NCBI GenBank assembly: GCA_002007465.1
Contig: LNAC01000036.1
Span: forward strand, 1,376,881-1,440,880
Source of the DNA: Ailurus styani
Lineage: Eukaryota; Chordata; Mammalia; Carnivora; Ailuridae
DNA: 64,000 nt
Direction: 5' to 3'
How positions within the stretch are numbered: position 1 is the first letter of the stretch; each line of letters begins with the position of its first letter. This document shows, piece by piece, positions 20,528 to 31,680 of the stretch. The translations under genes and the position numbers were made by a program. The notes beneath the pieces are model-generated. The model had not been told where the DNA came from. It ran no database searches and saw nothing but the letters and a program-made list of their open reading frames with translations.

Positions 20528-20636
20528 TATACCTACAGAACTGTGAGATCCTATGGGTGTGTCTTTTTAAGCCACTAGGTTTGTAGTAACTTGTTACAGC
20601 AGCAATAGAAAACTAACAGACTCCCCTACAACCAAG

Positions 20637-21480
20637 TTATTCATTCATATGTTATAGAACACAGGCCAATCCAGAAAGTCAGATAATAAAAGCGATGACA
20701 ACAGTGGTAATGACAACAACAAATAATGACTGGATGATTTGTGTTATGCGTCAGGCTCTGTCCCAGGACAAACAAAACAGGGAATCTCCCTTGGAGTTTA
20801 TGTCTTAGAAAGAAGAGATAGACAGTAAACACACAAATACACAGGAAAAAAAAATATTAGCAAGTGTTGTATAGGTAATTAAAACTATGTATTTTAAGGC
20901 AAATGACTCATTAGATAATTTAGACCGTATGGTCAGGAAAAGCCCCTTTGTGAAGGTAATTAATATCTAAGTGAATTCGGGTTAAGAAGCAACAAGCTAG
21001 CAATACTTTGTGAGGCGGGTCATCTAGACAGTCACAAAGTCTCAATGATAAAAATACGTTTGGAGTGTTTGATATAAAGGGCAGGATCATGGTGGGTGGG
21101 GAAAAGAATCATGGTGGAGAGGAAAGGCATGAAGTCTGAGCGGGAGGCAGGGCAAAGACTCGAGAGCAGCTTATAGGCCCTGAGCAGTTTATATTTTATT
21201 CTTAGGGTAATGGGAAGTCAGTAGAGGGAAATAAGCTGAACTATGCGAAAACGATCACTGATGTTGTAGCCACACGTGATGGAGGCTGGTGATGGACAGG
21301 GAGCACGAGATGAGCAGCGTTTAGGCTAAGGTTGCGAGAGGGGAGCTGGATGGTTTCCAGAGAGCGGACAGTTCCAGATGGTTTGGGGGGCCGATTAAAG
21401 GGGACTTAACGGAAGCACGTGTTGCGAAGACGAACGTAGAAGCCGACTCAAGAATAACTTGAAGTCTTTAGTTTGAGCAG
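20637..21480 (-). mobile_element. L2 3' region, long copy
   Basis: Starts with ttattcattcat, the reversed L2 terminus, then gtgttatgcgtcaggctctg, acaaacaaaacagggaatct, agacagtaaacacacaaata, aaaagcccctttgtgaaggt, gcagcttataggccctgagc, atattttattcttagggtaa and tgggaagtcagtagagg. This is the order of a reversed L2 3' end over more than 800 bases, the best-preserved L2 in the window. Confidence 0.75.
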
Positions 21481-21689
21481 AGGCATGGATAATCAGATTA
21501 AGGAAGGAAAGAATGGAGAAAGCTTAGCAGGCAGAGTGGACAGATTGAGAGATTAATGCTGCTTTGGCTATTTTCATTTTGAGTTGACTATTAACTATTC
21601 TAATGAATAATTTTAATAGCTGTTCGCTAATAGTCCCCAAACTTCATTTTTCTACATTACTCATATTTTTCACGATTCTCTTAAACCAC

Positions 21690-22100
21690 CTGATGTGGAG
21701 AACTAAGGCAGAAGGAAAGGTAGATAAAATTAAGTGTCCTTATAACCTGCAGCTCATTGACAACTAGAAGCAGGCAGAATATAAGGCCTCCGGGTAACTC
21801 CCAAATGCCTTAATGCTAATGCCTAACCAGAGAGAAAAACCACCTTAGATTGACAATAAATAGCAAGGCCTCCAGAATCCTGTGAGTCTCTTGAGCATCT
21901 GAAAATCTTCTTGGAACTTCCCTCAGCTGTACTTCCCCCAAGCCCGGAGTATACAGTCAGTTGCCCTACACAGTGCCAGGGCAGCAGCGCTTTCTGCCCA
22001 TGGGTCCCGTCCCCGTGCTTTCATAAAACCACCATTTTGCACCAAAGACGTCTCAAGAGTTCCTTCCTAGCCGTTGGCTTCAGACGCCAAACACCAACAA
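21690..22100 (+). mobile_element. probable class I LTR
   Basis: The 3' portion tcataaaaccaccattttgc, accaaagacgtctcaagagt and gccgttggcttcagacgcc matches an LTR R-U5 region I recall from class I endogenous retroviruses. The start may be tgtggagaactaaggcagaa at 21694. The polyadenylation word is CATAAA rather than AATAAA. No duplication confirmed at the ends. Confidence 0.5.
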
Positions 22101-22365
22101 CACTACTCCAAAACAACACATCATGACCTGCATAGCCTCTTATTTAATTTTTTTCTCTAAACAAAAAAAAACAATTTTCACTTATAAGACCATTTTAAAA
22201 GAAAATGTGAAGGCAAATAGACATTATATTCATTTTATGTTTGCAGTAGTCATGGAAAGGAAGATAATCATAAAAACAAATGTACTGTTTAAAAAGATGT
22301 TGTTTTGACTTTCCGTCTCTGTTGCCTGCCTAAGGACTTGAACATGCAGCCAGATCGTTTGACTG

Positions 22366-22369
<4 letters not shown>

Positions 22370-22406
<37 letters not shown>
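22370..22406. repeat. (GT)n microsatellite
   Basis: About 18 GT units followed by acatatacat. Confidence 0.96.
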
Positions 22407-22408
<2 letters not shown>

Positions 22409-24620
22409 ATATACATCGCTGGGTTGAGACTATGTATATGTCATACGTATGGGAGAGAGAGACTTACAAACAAGTGTTAATTAAATGTGAAAGTCATGGC
22501 AGCTAAAAAATGACATGTCCTTACAGGTTAATTCCTATTATCTCAAAAACATTTTTTCCCTTGTAAGAGATCTGAAGTATATCATGCCCTATCCATGTGC
22601 TACCTAAATTCCTCTCACTTAGTGCCTAAAATCATTAGGTGGCACCTGACCCCCACTTTGGGAATCCTCTGTATGGACCAATAGACATAAATCAATACAT
22701 GATGAGAGGGGGAGGAATAATTATAACTCACAGGACACTCTATTTTCCTGGTCCTCAAGGATTTGAAGACTACTGCACATATTGTCTCAATAAATGTTGT
22801 TTAAAAGGGATCAAAAATTTATTACACGCCAGGCACTGAGATGATACTTGCATGTTGTCATTTATGCCAAGAACAATTTTTATTATGCTATCCAACCACA
22901 CTTTTCCCTTACTATGTTGCCATGGCCCCCTAGTTTGTAAATCAGATGGGTTTACGCCAAGCTAAAAATATTTTCCATGCACAAAGCACTTTCCTAACAC
23001 ATCAGTGCTTAAATCACAGACATGCTTTGTCCACAATTTGGTTCTTCATATATAGACAGGCTTGGGGGAAAATTTGTGGGATGTACCAAAACATTCTCCC
23101 TCCACCAGCTGGACCCATACCACCCCCACTGCTATTCAAAAAGCTCTTCACATGGTTTCTTTTCCAAGGGCATTTTGTACAAACATCTAATACCAGGCAA
23201 TCTTGATTTTGTTTAATATAAAGATGCTGAATAAACTTTGTTAGAAGAGTTAAAATTTGCATCTGCTTTCTAGACATAATTGTGCACTTGTGTGAATGTG
23301 GGGTTGGAGTGGGGAGACAGGGTGCTGTAATTTCTGCTTTTTGAATATCTCTCCCAAGGCCAATGAGGAAGAGAATAATTTCATCCAATATTTTGATGTT
23401 CTGCACACTCTGGTATCTGCTCATTTGTCCAGGTATGAGGATGTGATAAACTGATTGGCTCAACAGAACTGACTGAAACAACTAATGGGAGGGATTAACA
23501 GAGTGGAGAAAGGGAGGTGACAATGCCTTGCTTCTTCTTCCCTTTCTTGAACATTTATTTGCACAGCAAATGCTTTGCAAGTTTCTGGCAATGATTTGGG
23601 AAACTAACCTGCTGATCCCGTCTTTAACAAGTCCGGCCCTCGTTCTTCAGGCCCCAACCCCTTCACGATGATTAGATGAGTAAATCAGACAGAGAATGTG
23701 CGAGTATCTGAAAACTGAAGGGGTAGAGAGTTAGAAACCTTGTTCCTTTGGAGAACTAAGGCTGATCTCTAGTTCGGTTTTATCAGAGAAGCCCTCTACC
23801 TGTAGAAGAGGGTGGGGGAGGGCGCGGTGGAATATGTAAAATGTGGGGACCCTACCATTATTAAGGAATAACATGTATACTGTATGAACTGGGTATCTAG
23901 CTCTGAAACTCACTATTCCATGCCCTCTAGGATTCTCTGCTTGGAGAGCTCTGTACCTGAAGACAAAAGGCAAATTCTTAACACCATCAGATGTTATATT
24001 TGCAACATATGCATGTGCTTTATTTTCTCCTTTTGTAATTACACAAGAGCCAACAACTTTAAGCCCATTGTGCATACAATACAGGCTAAATCGTCTCTTC
24101 AGGCACTCCTAATTATTTCCACATTTGTCTCCGGTACCTTTCTTTCTTTAGAGACCTGTACCTCTTATTGCTAGGATGTGTGCTACTTTTGTCATTCCCT
24201 ATCCAGAGCCTCACGCCATGAAACATATGCATGCTTGGACACATTTTGTTTTATATTAAAAAAACAGACTTACGATCACAATTGGTAACAAAGCTGAAAA
24301 TCAGCTGTGCTTCTCAGTCAGCACCATCGTAAATGAACCCAAAATGTTTATTCAGCAGCAAACAAATTTGGTGTGCAAAAGGCAACAGAAAAATATCAAA
24401 GTATAAAGGATGAACACTCGCTTTGTTTTGAAATCAACTGGCAGAAAAATCAATGACCCATGATATAAGAACCCTATCCTGAACCCTAGAGACCTCAGTA
24501 TTGCTGCAGTGGATTTACGATTCATAGGCACATACATATTTTCTCAAACAATAAATGTTAACATTATAATGATGAGTCATTCAAATGGCTTAAAGTTTTC
24601 AACATTTGACTACATATGTC
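22407..24620. other. unassigned sequence, mostly repeat-poor
   Basis: No gene recognised. The 155-codon open frame on the minus strand at 23014-23481 has no domain I know and overlaps + strand frames of similar quality. A reversed MIR piece (cgccaggcactgagatgata, then a tgttgtcatttatgcc part) lies near 22816-22866. Confidence 0.45.
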
Positions 24621-24624
24621 AAAG

Positions 24625-24786
24625 CGGTTCTCAAAGTATGAACCCTGGATCAGCAGCATCAGTATCCCCTGAGAACTCAGAGTGGACATATTAGAAACTC
24701 AGGAACTCTGGGTAGGGCCCGACACTTGTGTTTTTATAAGGGCTATCAGTGGATTCTGATGGTCACTAAAGTTTAAGAAGCATCGA
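24625..24786 (+). mobile_element. MER5A-type hAT element
   Basis: Nearly full: gcggttctcaaagtatgaac, cctggatcagcagcatcagt, atcccctgagaactcag, then gaaactcaggaactctgggt, agggcccgacacttgtgttt and aaagtttaagaagcatcgat. The two ends are inverted repeats (ggttctcaaa against tttaagaagc), as the family has. Confidence 0.85.
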
Positions 24787-24832
24787 TTTATAAAAGGTAT
24801 AAAAAAGGCATTCCTTTTGCATTAGTGCTAAT

Positions 24833-25010
24833 TACAGGAATCTATTCTAATGACATAATCATGGAACATGGGAGCATATAAAGATTTATCCAACAGGGTA
24901 TCCATCACAGAACTGTTCATAATTATAATAAGTCATAAAACAATGAAGGTTCTATATAAAGAATAATTACCTAAAGAATCTTAATGATGTGTGCCTAAGA
25001 TTGTCCCAAT
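24833..25010 (+). mobile_element. old LINE fragment (L1M-like)
   Basis: Reads ggaatctattctaatgacat, aatcatggaacatggg, aaagatttatccaacagggt, atccatcacagaactgttca and taattataataag, in the order of an L1 3' region I recall. Diverged and short. Confidence 0.6.
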
Positions 25011-26526
25011 TTTCTCAAAATCATTCAAATGACTACATTCAAATATCAAGACTGCTCATCAAAATAAGCAAAATATCTAGAAAGCTGATCTATTTGTAGG
25101 ATCATGAATGTTCTTAAGCTTCAACTTTATAAGGGTTGTGACAAAATTTCTATTACTGATATATGTATGTGGGTATATGCATGCATTATTTTTTATATAC
25201 GTTTTCAATTTCAAAGGTTTGGGGAACTTTCTCCATGGCTTTGCCTATCTGAACTGTTACCACCAATAGCCTTTTTCCTGGTTCCAAAAGTGCAAAAAAT
25301 ATTTTCACTTAATATGAACACAAAATTAAAGTTTACAACTCAAACTCGTGTATTACACACGCCACTGCTTTATATTTGACACCTTCCTTACTAGAGAATA
25401 ATTCTGATAACATAGTTATGATCAAGTACATACAGAACATGAGAATTCTGTTGGTATCCCCCTTTACGGAATCCGAAATCATGTGTGTGTCTCACGAAGA
25501 GGATGCCATTCAGAAAATGTTCCTAAGGTTGATGATTTATTTTGTCTGGTAAGTCTATGTTTTCATTAATATAACACTAATTTGACAACTACAATTTCTC
25601 CACTAAGTTTCCTTGGTTTTCCTTGTATATATGTACTCAATGGAAGAAAAACAGACTTGGCAGAATCCAATATATGGTAATAGGGTTTTGAGGTTTTCTC
25701 TTTACAGTAAGTAGTCATTATCATACCTCCAGATACTTCTAATTATCAATTGCTTTTTGTTTAATGAAAGAATTCTTTGGAATGAGAAACACCCATTTGA
25801 ATGCCAGCTCTGTTTTATGAAAATTACGGTTCAACATTTTTTGTTCTATCTTTGACTGCATCTTAGGACCAGGCAGAGTGATCCGGGGATATAACTTCAA
25901 ATGAATGGATATCCTCGAGGTTCTTCACAAGTAACAAATTTTGTTCCTAGGTGCCAGATATATAGCTATGTGTTTCTTTTGCAGCAAATAAAAGCTAGCC
26001 ACTCTTTCCAAAACATTAAATAAAAATGGAAATAAATAATGAACTGCTCTCAAAGCAAAGAAAATAGTTAAGATTCAGAGGAATTATTTGAAGTTTCTCA
26101 TCTCTACCCCTGACACACATTCTCCAAGATAGTTTTCTTTACTGGTCCTTATTATAGGGATAGGGTCCAAATGTTCTTCATACATCCAAATTTCTTGAAA
26201 ATCTCATACATGATGGTTGAAAAAACCAGTCCTTTGTTTTTGACATTTTGGTTTAATTTGAAAATGAGACCATTTTTTTCCCTGTTTTTCAAACAGAAGG
26301 GACTGTTAAAAATAAATAATGTAAAAACAGAAGAATAATACAGAGTATCGTAATCATTATTTTGGTCACTAGCACTGTGAGAAGACTGCAACTATCGACG
26401 TGGTATAATATATAGCAAGGAAACCAATCATTTCTTTTTACAAAAATTTTAATTTAAGAGACGACCTTCCGCCCCTTACCCCATGGCTACAGGATACACA
26501 GATACAAGATAACCAGAAAACGCACA
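25011..26526. other. repeat-poor sequence, no gene seen
   Basis: About 1.5 kb without a recognised repeat or exon. AT-rich, short open frames only. Confidence 0.45.
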
Positions 26527-26628
26527 GGGTTACCAACTATTATGGTTTGCCCAGGCTTAAGCGATTTCCTTGGGAGTGAGACTTTCAGTGCTGAAATCTG
26601 GACAATTTCAGAAAAACCTGAGATGGAG
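26527..26628. mobile_element. MER-type DNA element fragment
   Basis: The words gggttaccaactattatggt, ttgcccaggcttaag, actttcagtgctgaaatctg and gacaatttcagaaaaacc resemble a mammalian interspersed element that begins with GGTTGCCAACT. Family name uncertain. Confidence 0.45.
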
Positions 26629-27824
26629 AATCAGATGGAGAATGAGAACTGAAGTTGGGAGAGTCCATGAGTTTCTATCCTCAGGAATGTGGCCACCACA
26701 GAAGTAAAGGAGAGCAAAAAATAACATTTCAGAGGAACTTGCCAGAAATACCAAGAAGAGTACGTAGAATTATCAAGTATGAAGAACAGCAGGCCAGGAT
26801 CTGACGTTCTTCACTGAACAGAGGTAAGAGTTCAAGCAAAACATGGCAAACTTTGGGGGATCCTGAACCTCTGTGGTCCCGGATATCCTCACTTCATGTT
26901 CTCACTGGTGGGTGACAGGTCTTCTCAAGAAACTGCAGGTAATGAAGTCTTTTTTTTTTTTTTTAATTTTATAATATAAAGGATGAGAGTCTTTTTTCCA
27001 TTCTTTAATTTTGATGTCTTAAATCTCCCTGTCCCCAAAAACATACTTTTTAGCTGCTGTAACATACTGATAAGAGGGGTTTCAAGGGGGAAAAAAATCT
27101 ACGCTTTCCGATTATGATATCTGAGGAAGCATTTTAACCTATTTTCAAAGGTTTACCTGCTGCAAATATGAGAGGGATTTTAATTCCCCTCTTATTATAG
27201 TCTAGTGTTCACATACTAATCCTTATTATATTGCCATGAAATTACAAAAAGAATATCATAACAATTTTGTGTTTACTCTAAATACGCTAGATAAGCCGTT
27301 AGCATTAATGCAGCTGAGATTTTATTATTTTTCTTCCCAGAAAGAATGGAAATGAGTTTACTTAATATGGAATGATGGTTTCATATAACTGTTAGGATTA
27401 GGCAATGTTGAAAAGAAGAAATCTTAATAGAAAAAAATTGCTAGATTTTTATTCAGTGGAAATATGTGGACTTCAATAATAAGGTTGGAGCAGCTGGTCT
27501 GATCTGGTCGTTTGTGGTAATTAATTGATAAAATGCTACATTCTGTCATCATCCTCTCCAGACCCCACTCAAGTTTGTAACGTTCCTAGTGTCTGACTGT
27601 GCCTTCTGGAATCTCATACAGAGTCTTTCTGTAATTAAACTTGTTTAGCCTTTTCACTGGAGAACCTTAAAGCATATTATGTGTAATTGGACCGCACATG
27701 TCGACTTACAGAGCCACTCAAATATACAGATAAGAAGAAACTTAGAGTAGGCTAACGCATGTCAAAAAACAATTCATATTTATTTCTTAATAGAGAGTAA
27801 AAAGAATTGCTTGATTTTAAGTGA
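26629..27824. other. unassigned sequence, no gene seen
   Basis: No gene. A T tract (26950-26965) followed by AATTTTATAATATAAAGG lies between gaagtctttttt and gagagtcttttttc, a loose direct repeat that is not convincing as a target duplication. Confidence 0.5.
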
Positions 27825-27915
27825 TTCGTGGCCTATCTAGGTTTGAATCCTTGTTCCGCCCTTGTACTGTAGGACCTGAGCTGCTTCTCTTATTCTTCGG
27901 GAAAATAGGGATAGG
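27825..27915 (+). mobile_element. MIR fragment
   Basis: Forward MIR core words: atctaggtttgaatccttgt, tccgcccttgtactgta, ggacctgagctgcttctctt and a gggaaaatagggatag end. Confidence 0.55.
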
Positions 27916-28499
27916 GAGGTCTCTCTTACTGTGTGGTTGGACATCTGTTAAAATCTTTTCAATTCCAAAGGCCAAGACCCTTTCATTATGTAATACTCCT
28001 TGAAATTAAAATGTATAATGATGCATAATGGCATTTTCCAAAGTGACAAAAAAGAACAGTCTTGTAATTCTACCTTCCTGTCTTTGTGAGGAACAGGACA
28101 CCTGGAACTGATGGACGGTCTTAATGAGGCCGAGATGGGACAGGGAAGAAGGTGAAGTTACTAAATATCTTGTGTTTCAATGTTGCCACTGAGCTATGGC
28201 ATAAAAATTTTAACTTGACTATAGCCCTTTGGAGAAGTATTCACTAAGACAATCCCTCCCCCTTTTTAATTGAAAACTACTGTTTTCCTTTTGCTCTCTA
28301 GATAGTTGTATCGGCAGTCTCTTCTCCAAGTGTTGGTTCTGAGGAGCTTTCTTATAAAAATACATATGCATTTTTGTGAACACATATTTTCATTGCTTTG
28401 GGGTAAAAACCTTAGAGTGAAAGGGCTGGGGCACAGGGTAGATACCTATTTAACTTTATGAGAAACTTCCTACCAGTTTGAAGGAAAGAGAGCCACCCT
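27916..28499. other. unassigned sequence, no gene seen
   Basis: No repeat or gene recognised. Confidence 0.5.
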
Positions 28500-28700
28500 T
28501 TTCTGAGTGTTTACTATGGTTGGGACGCTAGGCTATGCACTTAACATTGATTATCTCATCTGATCTTCTTTGAACACTGTGAGCTAAGTTCTATTTTTAT
28601 CCCTGGTTTACACAGCTATAAACTGAAGTGCAGAGAGGTCAAGAAATGTGACCCAAATCACCGTTACTAAGTTGTTATAGGTATTTGAAGCCCACACATC
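28500..28700 (-). mobile_element. MIR, nearly full length
   Basis: Reversed MIR: tgagtgtttactatggttgg, gctatgcacttaacattga, ttatctcatctgatcttc, ctatttttatccctggttta, ctgaagtgcagagaggtcaa and a ggtatttgaagccc end. Order and spacing fit the whole element. Confidence 0.8.
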
Positions 28701-29339
28701 TTGCATAGGGAGAAAAATAACCAAAAATAGGGAGAAAAAAAACCCCAAAAACACAGACCTAATTTTTGCCCCACATATGCTCATGAAGTTCCAGCGTTTC
28801 GCTGAGGACCAGTGATACAGCCTAAGGTATTCTGAGTAAAATAACTTTGTGGATCTGGGGAAGGGTGATTTTTATGTATCTAGAGAAACATTTCCATTTC
28901 TTGGGAGTTACCCTTGACCAGCAACATGCTAAACCCAGAGGAAGGGGATGTCGCAGCATTATTTTATAGTGGGTTCGGTGGAGGCAGTTTGTCAGTCTCC
29001 CCTCTGCTATTTTGCACAGCCCAGCACGCCTCGCCACTACCCTACAATTAACCTATCTGAATTAGGCTTCCAATTACTATCTAAGGAAACTGGCAGTGCC
29101 CTTTGGGTATTCTCCATCAGGGGCTGAGTTAAGCATACATTTACATGTAAATGTTCTCCTTTTCTCCTTCTTCTTAGCCTGCTAATGAAATATTCTGCAG
29201 TGCAGGGCATGCTGTGTTACACACACATTTTGAATAAAAAAATGCTTGCAATGAAAAGGAAAATTAAAGCAAAACTATATGTAAAAAATAACCCTTGGAG
29301 AGAGCCATTTACCATTTGCTTTCCATTTCTTCCATGATT
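28701..29339. other. repeat-poor sequence with a perfect palindrome
   Basis: No gene or named repeat over about 640 bases. It holds an 18-bp perfect palindrome (next entry). Confidence 0.45.
29137..29154. repeat. perfect 18-bp palindrome
   Basis: The sequence acatttacatgtaaatgt equals its reverse complement. The half-site ATGTAAAT resembles an octamer-like POU site, but that is only a word match. Confidence 0.95.
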
Positions 29340-29440
29340 CGGTGCTTATCTGAGGACCTACCCTGTGCCGGAGGCTGGGCTGGGCACTGCAGAAATACCA
29401 CTGATCAGGAACCCGAGACCTGTCCTCAGGGAGCTTACGG
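29340..29440 (-). mobile_element. L2 3' end fragment
   Basis: Reads ctgaggacctaccctgtgcc, ggctgggctgggcactgcag, then a ctgatcaggaacccgagacc and ctcagggagcttacgg end, a reversed L2 terminus. Confidence 0.6.
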
Positions 29441-29499
29441 AGGGATCCTGAGGGCGTCAGTCATCGAATTCACGCAAGGGGACTTCTGTTTTCATTCAT

Positions 29500-29680
29500 C
29501 AGTCATTAATATGCACCAGGTACTGTAGGAAGTATTTCCTCCCAGCGTTTCTTTGGGCATCTTTAACATCCCTGTCCCAGAGGAGAGAAATTTAGGTAAA
29601 GAGAAGTTTAATGGCTTGCCTGCTGTCCCATGAGTAAAAAGCCCGGAGGAGCTGGGAATGGAAGCCAGGCCTGCCCACGC
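29500..29680 (-). mobile_element. MIR fragment
   Basis: Reversed MIR words: aatatgcaccaggtactgta, a catccctgtcccagaggaga core, ggtaaagagaagtttaatgg and cttgcctgctgtcccatgag, with gaatggaagccaggcctgcc at the end. Confidence 0.65.
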
Positions 29681-29689
29681 TGCTGCAAA

Positions 29690-30861
29690 CACTGGGCGAC
29701 CTCTCTGATTTGTTATTAGTGGTCGACTGGCCTCAAAAGAAGGCTGCACAGACACTAGGAAACATTTCTACTTCTTGGGTATCTCCAACAATGACCGGCA
29801 CAGTCTCAGGCTTCTGTGATGAAATAAACAAGTGCTGATCAAATGAATGAAATGATCCATGAAATCCTTCCAGTTTCTTTGCATTGGTCATCAATTCCTC
29901 AACCAATATTCTGATAATTAATTTTTTCCCTGGTATTTTGATATTGGAAACATGTTGTCCTGAGTGCCTTCAAAAAGAAATACTTTGTTGGCATGGTTGA
30001 ATGCTTTGCATCATAAATGCCCATGATTACTTTCATATCCCGTTCAGCCTCCTGAGAATCGGGATGGGGTGATTTCCAGACACCTGGATAGGAAAGTCAC
30101 TGCACTCCTGCCATTTTTTTCCTTGACATTCTCCAAAAGCTCTCTTTATTTTCTCTCCATACTTCACATTTCTATCTCCCAGAAACTTACTCACATTTTC
30201 CTACTCATTCCTTCCTGGGAGAACCTTTTGATCTCCAGGAATTATAAGGTAACACAGTATGACATGACAGCTCCTATTTCAAATACTCAGAGCCACCATC
30301 CCCACAAATACCCTCTCACCTGTCAGACCCCACATCCTGATGGTGGATGGAGACAATAGATCTCTAGCAGCTGATGCTGACATTTCTCTAGAGCCAGACC
30401 CTAGGGAGGTTCTAAAAAGAAAAGGCAGATAGCACTGCCCGTGTTTTGGTATTCTGCCTTCAGTTCCTTAAGCGTCCTGCCTGTTCTTCTACAAAGGGTA
30501 ATTTCAACTCCACAGACTTCTCTTAAGTGCTCTCTTTTGCTTGGCCTCACATCAGATCACCATCTAATCTGGCCCAGAGATTTTTCATTAGGTTTCATTA
30601 CAGGACGTTACAGTTTTCATTGCATTGCTGTGCTCTCCACAGAGACTTTTCACTGACATTATTTCGAGAAATTAAGTGATCTGAAGTGCCACAATAGCAG
30701 CACCTGTTACTGTCAGGTTTTTAAGCCAAATAAAACGGAAGAGATCATGTTTGGAATGCTGAGTGTGCCAGAGAAGATCCAAAGACATTTTGTTAAAATA
30801 ATAACAATGATAATGATATTAAACAAGAGCAAAAACTACATCTTTCAAAAAAAAAATTCAT
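29690..30861. other. unassigned sequence, no gene seen
   Basis: No gene or named repeat. An A9 run lies near 30848. Confidence 0.5.
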
Positions 30862-31205
30862 TTGTGCGTTCATTCCTTCAACATACATTTTGTTGGGGAC
30901 CTGCTATATTCCAGGCCCTGACATCAAGGCAAAACAAATTGTTTATGTACTTTTTTTTTTAAGATTTTATTTATTTATTTGACAGAGTGAGAGAGAGAGC
31001 ACAGGCAGGGGAAACAGCAGACAGAGAGGGAGAAGCAGGCTCCCCACCAAGAAGGGAGCCTGATCTGGGACCCAATCCCAGGATCCTGGGATCGTGACCT
31101 GAGCCGAAGGCAGACACTTAACCAACTGAGCCACCCAGATGTCCCTGTTTATGTACTTTTATCGCCAGATACACAGCAGTGATAGGGATATTTGATGATA
31201 TCTGC
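30862..31205 (-). mobile_element. L2 3' end split by a SINE
   Basis: gcgttcattccttcaacata, gggacctgctatattccagg and ccctgacatcaagg lie before the SINE. gccagatacacagcagtgat lies after it, continuing the reversed L2 order. Confidence 0.6.
30955..31145 (-). mobile_element. CAN-SINE with 15-bp perfect target-site duplication
   Basis: Complete copy of the general caniform type (agagagcacaggcagggg body rather than the mustelid GTAGGCAGAGAGGCAGG form). The duplication tgtttatgtactttt is at 30940-30954 and 31146-31160. It sits in an L2 fragment. The body type suggests an older subfamily than the copies at 3.5, 10 and 12 kb. Confidence 0.95.
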
Positions 31206-31534
31206 CTTATTTGAATATCATAAACTTATATAAGGGTAAACGTTGATGTCTTTGGAGTGGGACATATATAAGTTGAACAGAAGCTTAGTAACGGGGTCCC
31301 TTAGGGGAGTTTAGCTCTTCCCTGGGCCTCCATTAGGAGAAGTCTCAGAATATTTTCATATCCACAGACGACGAATTCGATTCCAAAAGTAGTGCTGACT
31401 AATGTAAAGTGGACCAAAGTATTTTCTGAGTAAATAACTGATAACACAAATCATTCGTCAAGCAAAACTACCTAAATATTCCACCGTCTCCTCTTTTTCC
31501 CTTAATTTCTTCTCAGCAGCGACAGACTCTCACT
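31161..31534. other. unassigned sequence, no gene seen
   Basis: Nothing recognised beyond the L2 remnant at its left edge. Confidence 0.5.
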
Positions 31535-31680
31535 CATACTTTCTCTGTCTCTGTCTCTCTTTCTGTCTCTGTCGATCTCTCTGTCCCCCTCTGCCTCTGT
31601 CTCTCTCTGCCCCTCCCTCTCTCCCCTGCTCTCCACCCTCTCTACCCACACCTTCTCTACTCCCCCTTCTTTTCCTGCCT
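31535..31680. repeat. polypyrimidine tract
   Basis: About 145 bases of mostly T and C with TCTG units (ctgtctctgtctctctttct and similar). Mirror-like segments could allow triplex formation. The minus-strand open frame through it is an Arg/Asp/Glu repeat and not a gene. Confidence 0.85.

Larger units (their letters stand above)
19355..20622 (+). mobile_element. MLT1-type LTR, split by a later insertion
   Basis: The first part (about 19355-19835) has gtgggcccaatctaatctaa, ggtcagagagatgcag, gacctcagtcctgtaagtca, gctgaattctgccaacaacc, gaggctccagaccag and cacaccttgacttcagactt in MLT1 order, ending near cagacttctgatctat. The second part resumes at about 20528 with acctacagaactgtgagat, aagccactaggtttgtagta and acttgttacagcagcaatag. 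Together they complete the LTR 3' end. About 690 bases of foreign sequence lie between. Confidence 0.8.

Noticed and set aside
23014..23481. 155-codon open frame on the minus strand
   Set aside because: No family resemblance, no start context, overlapped by + strand frames. In 64 kb of mammalian DNA, a frame of this length can occur by chance.
26946..27000. T tract between gaagtctttttt and gagagtctttttt
   Set aside because: The repeat is loose and T-rich, so it cannot be told from low complexity.
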